Assembly: GCA_948567375.1 (NCBI GenBank)
Contig: OX419759.1
Location: 13,608,744-13,672,743, forward strand
Reading direction: 5' to 3'
Length of the DNA: 64,000 bases
Source: Lunularia cruciata
Taxonomy: Eukaryota > Streptophyta > Marchantiopsida > Lunulariales > Lunulariaceae
Part shown: positions 53,775-64,000 of the stretch, in pieces
Numbering within the stretch: the stretch's first letter is position 1
Layout of the letters: the number at the start of each line of letters is the position of its first letter
Program-made: the position numbers and the translations under genes
Notes under the pieces: model-generated
Databases searched by the model: none
Seen by the model: only the letters and a program-made list of their open reading frames with translations
What the model was told of the DNA's origin: nothing

Positions 53775-55490
53775 TGTATGTTGAGAATGCTTTTAATAGT
53801 GTCTCATGTGCGTCCATCTTTAAAAAGCTTAGGGAGACTAGTGTCTCCTTGGGGAGTCTCATTCCTTTTGTGCGGTCTTTTTATGGCTCTCTTGCTTCCT
53901 TTTACTACTAACACGGTTGTCCACAAGCGTGAGTCCTCATCTTGGAGTCAACTATTGGTACATGTCAAGGAGATCCTTTAGGGGGACCCTTATTTGCCAT
54001 GGCTCACTTTAGAGCTCTCCTATCACTTTAGAGCTCTCACTTTAGAGCTCTCCTTTGGCCATGCCAAGTTGTGTATTTCACTCCTTGGTAGATGATACAC
54101 ACATTGTGGGCCTTGTAGATCAGATTAGGTAGGCCTTTGACCACTTGACTACCACACTACTTGTAGTAGGCTTAAGAGTCAAGGTGTCAAAGTGCAAGGC
54201 ATGGTTCCCTTTAGGTATTCCTCCCCACCTTGAGCTTCCATAGGGGTGTATAACATCTACCAATGGATTACGTGTTCAAAGAGTGCCAATAGGATTCGAG
54301 GATTTTGTCACACGCTTCTTAGACATTACCCTTGCAGAGGATGTTCTCCATGTGGATGACCTTCCATTACTAGGAGATCCACAAGTGGCATTTGGTATAC
54401 TCTCTACTAGTATTGCTCGTCAACGGTCCTACCTCATCGTCTTGTTCCTCTCTTCTCGTCCTTCCTATCACATCTTAGAGCCTTTGATAGGAGGATCATG
54501 GGAGTCTTTGGTGATATTATTGGACCAAGGACATTTGAGAGTGTGTTAGGGGATTTGGCACGTAGACAGACGGCTCTGCCAATCTTGTGTGAAGGGATGG
54601 CTTGCTATCTATGGAGGAGATTGCACCTTTAGTGTTTTTGGGTAGTTGAGCTCTCTTGGCACCCCTACTTTCTTCTCATTTTATGGTTGTTGATAGGCCA
54701 GTCTTGGATACTTATGTGATAGAGGTGGAGGGAGGATCATTTTCTCTCTAGTATTATTATGGCAAATGAGAGATAGTCTATCTCTATGAGCACAAGAGGA
54801 CTTTCCATCTTTTGCTTCACTATTGTCAGATTGGACTAGAGGTTTATAGTCTTCCTTGATGGAGCAATAGTGTGAGCATACACTACATTCTGTCTTAGTT
54901 GACACATCAATTCCTCAAACTACAAGAGCATGTCTCCGCTCTTGCTCTGGCAAGGGTGCAAGCTCTTGGATCCTAGCTCAATCGTGCATTAGGGCATTCT
55001 GACTCGAACCAGCTACTTTCTCTACAATGATGAGGTTTCATTTAGGTTTGGTCCACCCATATGCATCTTCTTTACTTACTTATGAGTGTGGTTCTACATT
55101 AGATGCAACAACGTTCCATATGACATGGTGTCCTTTTGGGAGACAAAGGATAGTTACCCATGATGCTATTAGAGACATTGTGTTTGCTATGATACTTGTC
55201 TTTTTGGAGGACAAAGGATAGCTACCCATGATGCTATTAGGGACATTGTGTTTGCTATGGCACCAAAGAGTGGATACTTGGCTTGGAAGCTTGGCTTTGC
55301 AAACAACATGTGTTAGGGCAGACTTATACTTGGTCCAAGATGAATAAGGTGATGGTAGCAGATGTCATGGTTACACAGCCTATGCAAGATGTAGTCTTGA
55401 AGGAGTGATTACCCATCCCCAGGATGGGCAGTGAGCATAGCAGCAGGTCGTAAGGTCTCCAAGTATAGTGGCATGCAACGAGGTCACATT
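53775..55490 (+). pseudogene. LINE reverse-transcriptase relic, 3' half
   Basis: It continues the relic that stops at 48168: VENAFNSVS, then LIPFVRSFYGSLASFYY, CQGDPLGGPLF-like text, and the catalytic loop SLVDDTHIVG with DD codons at 54091-54096. Next come AFDHLTTTLL, VGLRVKVSKCKAW, and the 88-residue open piece with EDVLHVDDLPLLGDPQVAFG. Many stops. 55100-55250 contains a duplicated phrase (GGACAAAGGATAG...ACCCATGATGCTATTAG). It ends at another LTR insertion at 55491. Confidence 0.8.
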
Positions 55491-55622
55491 TGTAACAATA
55501 TGGAGTTTAGCAACAAAGTTAGTAGGGCTAATGAAGTAGCAAACAAGAAAAATTGGCCTAGAATATTCTAGAAGTAGGAAGCTTCAGTGTTAGCTTAGCT
55601 TGCACCCCAAGCTTGCACCTCA
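55491..55622 (+). repeat. Truncated HSE-family LTR at the duplication boundary
   Basis: Begins TGTAACAATATGGAG and loses homology after about 130 bp, where the copy-2 segmental duplication starts. Contains one TTCTAGAAG block. Confidence 0.8.
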
Positions 55623-55623
55623 A

Positions 55624-57640
55624 TCAAAGACATCTTTACTAGCTATAGCACTAGCAACTGCATCTTCCATCTTCCATCTTCTTGATATAGGCAATTGGTT
55701 GTGCTTATGTCATGCTCATTTTGTGGAACACCCAACACCACAACCTATAGACATTGGAATAGATACTAGCTCAACCAACTATGACTTCTTTGAAAACAAC
55801 ATTAACAATAAAAATATAGCTAAGATCTCTACACCTAAGATTAATGCACCTACAATTCTAGAACAATGTTGTGCACCATCGCCAAATGCACACTTCCTTG
55901 TTTTTTGCAAATCCATATGTATCTCACAACCATCCTATTGGTACAAAAAAGTGAGTATGTTGCTTTTGTAGCTCCATACAATGACTCACTAGCTAAAGAT
56001 GAGATTGATACACCATTGCACTCCCTTGAACCAACATCCTATATTGTAATTCTTTGTAGCTTAGACACAACACATGGGGGTGAAGCAATGCAAGCAAAAT
56101 AAAATGCATTTTTTAGCATGAATGTCTTCACAAAAATGTTGCACTTAGATGTGCTAGCCTCTACAAATGTAACCCGCTCTAAGTGGGTCTTTAAGGTCAA
56201 ACAAACACCCAAGGCATTCTTGAACAATTCAAGGCCCCGTTGTTGCACAAGGCTACATCCAAGTTGTAGATATTGACTGTTGGATAACATTTGCGCTGGT
56301 TACTGCTATGGCGATTATTAGTATCCTCCTCGGCCTTGTTGTTGCACAACAACTTCTCATTGAACAACTTGTCATACAATGATTTGATGGTGTCATGGCT
56401 TACCTAAATAGAATGCTCAAGCATGATATCTTTCTCGTTCCACCATTGGGCTATGCCACACTTGGCAGCATTCAAAAATTAAAGAAAGCACTATACAGTC
56501 TAAAGCAATCAAGCTCTGAATGGTTTAAGACATTTACAATAGATCTTCAAGATATGGGTTTCATAGCTTCACCTTACAATTAATGCATATTTCACATCAT
56601 CAAGAAAGGACAAATGCTACACTTAAACGTCTATGTAGATGACACTCTTCTTGTGTTTGCTTCATCATCATTCCTCACTATGATCAAGTATCAACTTGCT
56701 ATTTCCTTTGAGATCAAACAACTTGGACCTACACGCTACCTACTTGGTCTTGAAATCATTTGCTATAATGCAGGCAACATCGCTATAACACATACCAGCT
56801 ACCTCAAACTTGTTCTATCTTAGGTCAAATTTGCCAAGATATATCCAATTTGCACACCCCTTTTCCCAAGAATGTAGCTCACAACTGCCGACAAATCCAG
56901 AGCAATCCAATCCAAAACAATGCACCCATTTAGGCAGCTCCTCGGCAAACTGAACTATGATGCCATCTGCACACGTTTTGATCTCACTCACAATCTCTCT
57001 CTCTCCTTGCTCAACACTCATCTCACTTAACTTATAAACATTGGGAAGGACTAAAGCACATCTGCTGCTACATTGTTAGCACTAAAGATTATTGTGTTGT
57101 CTACCCAACTTCTAGTACTGCACTCACCTTAGTTGCATTTGGTGATGCTAATTGTGCAAACCAATGCTCAAATTTCAAATCCTATACAAGAATCCTTCTA
57201 CTACTTAACCAAACATGACCAAACAACTACCGTTGTTTGATAGTCCAAAAAACAAGCAACGGTGGCCCTCTTGATCGTGAAAGCCAAGTATTATGCCCTT
57301 GGAGCAGTAGGCCATAAAGCAACATGGTTGTACAATATCATTACCTTTATGACCACATTTGAAAGGCTAGTTTTCATCCGTGCTACTAGCCATGGCACCA
57401 TTGCCACAGCCTCCAATACCAACAACATCACCTTGACCAAAATGAAGCATGTTGATATTCTACACTACTACATCAAAGACATTATCACAAAGGACCTTGT
57501 TTCCCTCACTCCATTCCCACTACCAACAGCAACAATGTTGCCCTAACAAAAGTACTTCTTGGATCTCATACAACCCTCCTCTGCAAGCGGATTGGCCTTC
57601 GTTCCCTCGGATCATTGTGATACCGTTTTTGATTCCTCAA
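55624..57640 (+). pseudogene. Ty1/copia relic, copy 2 (integrase end, RT, RNase H)
   Basis: Matches 18016-19960. Preserved pieces are AYLNRMLKHDIFLVPPLGYA, LKKALYSLKQSSSEWFKTF, LNVYVDDTLLV near 56625, FEIKQLGPTRYLLGLEI, and MKHVDILHYYIKDI near 57445. It has several stops. It lacks the gag and protease parts present in copy 1 because the left end is replaced by the LTR fragment. Confidence 0.85.
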
Positions 57641-59659
57641 TGACATTCTAAATATACATTTGGTCGTGTTGTTGTAGCACAAACTTCCTACTTGGAAATT
57701 ACATCATCAATCTGTCCAACATCAACCCGTCCATTAATGTACTCCGCTTTGTATCATCATCTGCATTAGCCTCGGTGAACCCGTCACTTCTTGCTTCTAA
57801 ACTATCTTGACCGGTGAACTACCCTTCACTTCTTGCTCCTAAACTATGTTGACCGACTCTTGTCAACATGCACCCACACAATGGATTCTAAATTTTTTTC
57901 TAGCTGGACATCTACTTCAATCTCCTTAGCTCTATCTGCTGCTTCTGAGCCCTAATCGCTAAAATTGATAGCAGAAACGAAAGCAATAGCAAAGAGAAAT
58001 GCACACAAATCCAACTACACGGCTCTCGAGGAAATCGATCTTTTTCCTCAGTCACCTTAATTGATAGCTAAATAATAACTCTCTCCTATCTAGCAAATAT
58101 ACTTTGGAAGACTTATATCACGAAATTCAACTTTAGATTATTTAGTTTCTTCTACTTTGTTTTGTTTTGCATAGAATTTTAACTTCATTTCTTTGGACCT
58201 TAAGCTCGTTACCCCATTTTTCACTTCTAGTACTTTGCATTCCTTTTCTGTTTACATCGGGGTGTACTATTTGGCTCGGTTTCACCCTTCATGTAAGACA
58301 ATCTCATCGGTATCGAAATTGAACGAATCGTTAATTTGTAATTGATCCAAGCAGGATTTACAGCCTCTGCGGTATCACTCAGCTCGTCACCTCTCTGGAC
58401 ACGAGGAATTCAACCCTCCCCTGATCATTTAAAATTTGTCAACTCTCCGTTTCCGAACGACCGGCTCAGCTCAATTCCACAAGGGAGTCTCGAAGTCTCC
58501 AATTACTGCAAACGATGATATCCGATGTTCCTCGTGAAATTAGATCCTCATATTACAAGAACCGGTTACAACAACATCTGTATAGCTGTCAGGTAAATTT
58601 AGTTGGACTCTAATTTAGTTGATTGACTCTAATTTAGTAAATTTTGTTGGACTCTAACGTCAAGGAAATGAGGTACTGCTAAGTCTTTCTTCCAACTTGG
58701 GGCCCCGTTAAGTCTTAGTACTGGACGAGGCACGAATATTTTACTTTTCCGTGAGACTTCAGTTTTGTCGTATCAAGGTCCTGTCGTCATGTCATTATGA
58801 AAGACCGCGGTGACCATCGGCTGGTTTTATGTTTTACCATTTCTGCATTTTAGATTGCCGGAGAAACGAAGTACCCGATTCTCCAAATTCCCTAATTTCA
58901 CGGCTACGCCGCAAAACGAGGAATTTGCTAAACTGTTCGGATGGTGGTCCCGACGGATGTGAGAGTTTCCCGAGTCTTAATGACCTTCACCGGGTAGCAA
59001 ACTGGTGATACTTTATGCAAGTCTTTGCCGAAAGTTGCAGATAATTGCCGGGATGTTACTCGTCGAATCCCGCGGATCCATCCTTGCTGGCAATTTGGCA
59101 GGTATGCTGACAAATCATACCTGCACTTGAGTAAAAGTGGACTGACTATTCCTTGAAATCTGTGAACCGTCGGGTTCGTCTGTTTGTATAGTTTAGGGAG
59201 TTCTGCTAAACTCTTGCTCATCGGGAGAACGAAGTTCGTCAGGAGAGTAAGCGCCATCGTTCCGAGTAAACGAAGAACGCGTGGGAGAAGGAGTTTTCTG
59301 CAATTGGACAAACTTCTCCTGAGAACGTGTTTGTGGCCTGCTTTTGTGTGGCTTGCATATCGCTGATTACAGCGACAGGTCTGATTCTTAGGAGTACAGT
59401 TTCGTGCATCAGCTGCTGTAGCAGATTGAACATCGAAATTTAGAGTCTACAATGACTACCAAGGTTCAAATTCCAACCTTTTGGAGCTGAGACGGGATTT
59501 CTTCTGGTGGGATTGTCGGGATATTGTCTAAATTTGTGTGAAGATATCTTTGAAACTTATACAGCGGGGATCTAGACATTTAATTTGGTAAGTAGGAGCT
59601 CTGTGTGTGGATATACACTGTGATTGGTTCTAAGAAGCGTGAGTTCTCTGTCTCTGTAG
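57641..59659. other. 5' flank of hydrolase-caspase gene 2
   Basis: Counterpart of 19961-22174. It keeps the ATGACTACCAAG (59451) and the GTAAGT donor before exon 1. A short tandem repeat (TTAGTTGGACTCTAAT variants) at about 58598-58660 replaces 230 bp of copy 1. No coding frame is conserved. Confidence 0.5.
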
Positions 59660-62600
59660 ATCAATGATTCAGTGCACCAGATACATGGATCAGATGCTGG
59701 GGAGTGGGATTATGAATTACTGTTGTTCCACGGTCTCTGCTTTTCTGAGAACGAGGAAGCTTACAAAACAACGTGGGAGCTCGAACGTAGCAGTGAATGG
59801 TGGTTTGGCGATCTGATTACTCAAAAAACACGGGTTTTGTCTATCTCTTACGATTCTTGTGCAAAGAGGTCGGATAGAACTGGAAGGGTGGACTTCAATA
59901 GCATAGGAAGAATACTTGTGCAGGACATAGTTCATCTGGCCAAAGTAGGACAGACAGAAAGTCCTGTGATATTGATAGGGTACTGTCTTGGCGGTCTGGT
60001 CATTAGAAAGCTCTGCGTGGAAGCTGAAACGCAATTCAATGAGGCTCAAGACGGGTCCAGTAAAGGACGATTGGATCGGTTTCTAACAAATGTCAGGGGA
60101 ATCGGGTACTTGGACACGCCACTCGGTGGTTCCAGTTTGAGAGACCACCTAAAAAGCAGAAAAAGGCTACTTGGAAAGGACAACTATAATGGCCCTGTGC
60201 TTAAGTATCTCAAAAGGTCAAGTAAGCGGCTGATGAAACTCAATGGAGATTTTTACATGAGGGTACTTGAAAGAGAGTGGAAGGAGCATGCTGTAAGGGC
60301 AGCCGATTCAACAATGGTAAGAAAGTAACAATCTGCGTGTAATGGATGGATCTCTTATTAAGGGAATTGGAGAGAGGTTATGTCTAGTATTTAAACTCAA
60401 TAGGATTACTACGAGATCAGAGCATTGAATTTATATGACGTTGTGGGAAGAAGAGCTGCTAATTTCTGAATACTTGTTCGATCAAGAAATGGGGCAACAT
60501 AGAGTGGCCAGCAGGGGGCATTCAGGTTGTCGAGGAAGAATCTGCACGACAGTGCGGAGAAGGGATGGTGACCGTCAAAGGGGACCACTTTACAGTACTT
60601 AATGTGCATAATAGCCCTGCCAAGGGTCATATCAGAAATCTTATACAGCGGGTGCTTACTGATCAAAAACCAATAAGTCCAACTGGAAATGGTGGTTCTG
60701 TGGTGAGAAATTTGTCTAGCATCTCCTCTGTTCTATTCTTCCGTTTTGCGGTTTAAGGGGCCGGACACCAGAAGTAGATTGCTTTAATCATTGCAGTAGG
60801 CAGTTGATGTTTTAGCAAAGAACAAGAGTGGAGCCAAAGCACTAAAGTTTCTACGTTGGCTTAACCCAACCTTTATCACGGTTTGATTGATGTGGAAGTC
60901 ATAACTGAGAGGAGTAACTAATATCCTGGTGTTCGTTGTCATACTAATGAATCTGTTCTATCTGTTATATTGATATGGGGAAGTGTTTTGTTTATCTACA
61001 CAATCTTTCAATCGCAGCTCCATGATAACCAAATTAATGGAGAAATGGGAAATCTCAAAGAGCAAGCGTCGGGCAGCGACAACGTGACGAATCAGCTCGG
61101 GAAGGTCCAAACGGGAAGCTTCCCTAGTAAACCGAAATGGGTACGCATGCCTCAAGAAGCTTAAGTGGTGCGAGTTAGTTTACTCCGTGTTACGTGGTGC
61201 GTGATGCCATATTAGTTCTGTAAGTCCAGTTTCCTTTTCGTGCACTGTGACTGGATTTACTAAGCGGTCCGGGTTATGATGTAGAAACTAAGGTGCTCTG
61301 CTTTTAACCCCGATGTAGTGCCTCCAGAAGTAAATTAAAAATAGGCCACGAGCATCGGTTGAGGTTGATGACTGTGGGAAAGTTTCCGGATTGCTGTAGC
61401 TTACGGATGATTTGTATGAGCTCTACCGACCTGCTGAGATTGAGATGGAGCTCTATTTCTTTCCGGGCCTGCAGCGACCTGGAGATCTGGGAAAAGGGAA
61501 GGAGAACGTCTACAGTTACAGCACATGGATGTTGGGAGACAATCATTGCTGGCTTGGAACCTGGCTCCCGGAAGCATTCCCGAAAGCACACATACTGGCT
61601 GTCTCATATCCTAACCCCGAAAGTTTTACGACTGTAGAGAAAGTCGTGAAATACTTAGCCGAAGGCGACTCAGAGGGACTTGATATGCACCTTCTTGCTG
61701 AGAATCTGGAGACCTCCATTAATTTCATACATAATCCTGGCCGCCGAATGGTGCTAGTTGGACACTGTGTTGGAGGTCTTGTAATTAAAGAGTTGATTTT
61801 GTTAAATAACGATAGATCTTTTGTGGACGATTCAGCAAAGGACTTCTCTATCGACATACAAGGTGTTGCATATTTTGCAACTCCCCATGCAGGCTATGTC
61901 GAAAGAGATCATCATCCTTACATGGTGAAATTATCACGGAAGAATACTAAGTACAATTCTTTGAAGGCAATACTAGGGTGGAAGGAACTTGCGTTGATTG
62001 CGACTCGGCCGACACAACAGGTCCTACTTCCAAGCCATCAGTTCTCGTGTTTCAACTGACATGCCTGGTCCCTCGTCAAACATCCGTTAGTATGTTGCCC
62101 ATATACTTGTGCATATAAAGAGAGCCGGAGGACGGCGAGGGACCTCTCTGGACTTGAATATACTGATAAGCTCTGATATCGTATCAGGGTACCATGATTG
62201 TTGGTGAAGCCTCGGCAAGCCATGGGATACATCGCAGCTCTGTTGTCCCTGTTGCGGCTGACCACTTCACGATATGTAAGCCCGACAGCTCCAAGTCGAG
62301 TAGTTTCCAGTATCTTGTGCATTTCATCCACACTGCAATGGATGAGGTAAGCATTGTTGAACTACGTCCCTCGCTCAGTCCAAAACAATCGTAAGAAAAA
62401 ATTTTAGGAGCTGAGATTGTAGGTTATTCATCGATGTCCGGAGTTATGATCATGAAAGATCTGCAGTACACATCCCATGGAGCAGGTTTCTCCACGAAAT
62501 CTGATTCCTCTTGATAATTTTATGTCTGCAGGCACAGTATCCGAACATGAACGTAAGACAGAAGAAGGCCCGAGGAGTTGCCATGATTATCGCAATGGAA

Positions 62601-63482
62601 AAAGACAGGACAGGTAGCAAAGACGACCGGATCCGGTTGGAGGTCTTGCTTCAGGTTTTGGGTTTCAAGACACAGACGGTTGTGTGTGAAAAGGCAAGCA
62701 CAATACTTTACAGCATCGGAGAAATTCTTAAAAAGGAAGTGAATGAACAAGATGAAAATTTTCTATGTATTGTGAATGCACACGGAGGAGTTTCTCCACA
62801 AACACAAGGCGCGGAAGGGGAGAAGTTATCTGCTGTCCAAGGAGGAGTACATTTCATATTTCATATGGTTAACGACCAACCAGAGGAGTTGCTTCCTGTT
62901 GTCTCAGGTATCCTGGAGCCTATCGCTGCTTGTGAGAAACTGGTCGGGAAACCGAAGGTGATTGTGATCAACGCTTGCCGTACCGAGCTGGGACCAGAGA
63001 TCCTAGTTGAATATAACGAAAAACGAGGCGGTGGAAACCCTATAGAGTGCGATCCAGTTAGCTTTGGTCGTGACGACTGTTTACTCATGTACTCTGCGCA
63101 ACTAAACGCTAAATCCTGGAGACGCTCCAATGGGATTCAGAGCGGGACTCTTTGTCTGCTGGAGATGGTTCGTCAACTTATTCGGGAGTATCAGACTAGA
63201 GATGTGCAGGAGATCTTCGAGAGTGTCGGAACCGAAGTTGTAGCAGAGGCCAAAGCGCTCCAAGAAGAGTTGGAAAAGGATAAGATCAAGAAAAAGAAGA
63301 AGTTGGAAGAAAATCAGCTCTCTCAGCTTACCAGTGAGTTGAAAGTGGATAAAGAGAAGGAAATCAAGGAGTTGGGCGAGCAAATTCAAGAGCTCGAAGA
63401 CCACATCAAAGACTTGAACCGGGATGGACAACGTCCTGCCATTGACAATAAACTCAAGAAACGGTTGTCCTGGCGTCCCTGA
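59660..63482 (+). CDS. Two alpha/beta-hydrolase domains + caspase-like protease, gene 2
   Basis: Proposed exons are 59660-60316, 60487-60702, 61018-61140, 61400-62020, 62188-62346 and 62532-63482, all phase 0, giving about 908 residues. Splice sites are at the same places as in gene 1. Elbows GYCLGG and GHCVGG, the DHF histidines, NAHGG, INACR and YS...SWR are all kept, so both copies look functional. Exon 4 is 90 bases shorter than in gene 1 and lacks the 39-bp duplication. Exon 3 is 6 bases longer (ends KPKW). The protein differs most from gene 1 in the stretch after the second elbow and in the first 50 residues of the caspase exon. Copy number and conserved catalytic residues argue for an enzyme under selection. 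The substrate is unknown and the N-terminal exon is uncertain as in gene 1. Confidence 0.8.
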
Positions 63483-64000
63483 TGACGCAACCTTCCAACT
63501 CTTTCCAGTACAACGGACGTAGGCCTGGTTTCCGTGCGGCCGGTTGTTATGCCAAACTGACCGGCGACAGATAAAGTACAGCCCTTCGGAACGTACTTCA
63601 TGATTTCAAGGATGCTACAAGGTGTGATATGTGCATGTAATAATAATTCATCCGGTGAGATGATTCATTTCCTATCTGAGTTCACTTTAGTCATGATATG
63701 TTAATGGGGCCGCCCCTGTGTTATTGTGGATTTATATTCTGGTAATATGGAAATATGAATTTATGAGCGCTGTGGAATTGTGATTGTGAGTATCGGGTAG
63801 TAGAGATCAATTTATGTTATATACCGAGATCAATTTATGCAATCACGAGATCATGAGTTTCTAGCAGCTTTAATATGATTCCTTAGAAAATTGCATTAAT
63901 GGGTTCATCCGAAGGGTGTTGCAGAGTTTTTGGGCAATAATAACAAGCACCTTCTTGTTGCATTCCACTCCCTAAAAGTCATGTTAGATACGTGCAACTA
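63483..64000. other. 3' flank of gene 2
   Basis: Nearly identical to 26060-26578. The last 300 bases appear identical by eye. No gene. Confidence 0.7.

Larger units (their letters stand above)
55624..64000. repeat. Segmental duplication, copy 2
   Basis: Same order and orientation as 18016-26578, running off the right edge. See copy 1 for boundaries and differences. Confidence 0.9.

Overview
The window is nuclear DNA of a plant-type eukaryote. The evidence is GT-AG introns with TACTAAT-like branch sites, Ty3/gypsy and Ty1/copia LTR retrotransposons with plant-style primer-binding sites complementary to initiator Met-tRNA (TGGTATCAGAGC), chromoviruses with chromodomains, and a LINE relic. A Ty3-type element carrying a DNMT3-like methyltransferase, and a host gene family joining alpha/beta-hydrolases to a caspase-like protease, suggest a streptophyte outside the seed plants (bryophyte, lycophyte, fern or charophyte). 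The species cannot be fixed from the sequence. No rRNA, tRNA, CRISPR or bacterial features were seen.

Layout. 1-15.6 kb is a graveyard of nested retroelements. It holds a gypsy relic and its LTR (element A), a chromovirus with heat-shock-element-rich LTRs (element C, 2.6-10.6 kb) broken by a reverse-strand gypsy relic (element B, 3.7-8.4 kb), and an old decayed relative of the methyltransferase element (10.6-12.2 kb). 15.6-20 kb is a Ty1/copia relic with a solo LTR inserted in it. 18.0-26.6 kb and 55.6-64.0 kb are two copies of one segmental duplication. Each carries the end of the copia relic, a shared 5' flank and one apparently intact copy of a multi-exon gene. That gene encodes two alpha/beta-hydrolase domains, both with Cys at the nucleophile elbow, followed by an animal-type caspase-like domain and a coiled coil. 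Broken relatives lie at 27.3-27.9 kb (+), 29.3-29.8 kb (-) and about 44.6-46.1 kb (-). 30.9-33.4 kb holds a decayed retroelement gag and an LTR-like end.

33,360-43,280 (reverse strand) is the most striking object. It is a young Ty3/gypsy-type element whose single reading frame runs gag, protease, DNMT3-like cytosine-5 methyltransferase, reverse transcriptase, RNase H, DDE integrase, PHD finger. Four in-frame stops, all TAG, break the frame. Its ends are not simple LTRs: the repeats are arranged A-internal-B-A-B, like the split direct repeats of Ngaro/PAT elements. 47.3-55.5 kb is a LINE reverse-transcriptase relic interrupted by a composite heat-shock-element chromovirus (48,169-53,774, flanked by TGTAT target duplications). 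That composite contains an inverted second copy of its own LTR and gag.

How the parts relate. The two hydrolase-caspase genes are the only convincing host genes. Their diversification is concentrated in two short coding stretches while the noncoding flank is nearly identical. The retroelements provide three separate links to chromatin or stress control: a DNA-methylation writer plus PHD reader (element E), chromodomains (C and G), and heat-shock promoter arrays (LTRs of C and G).
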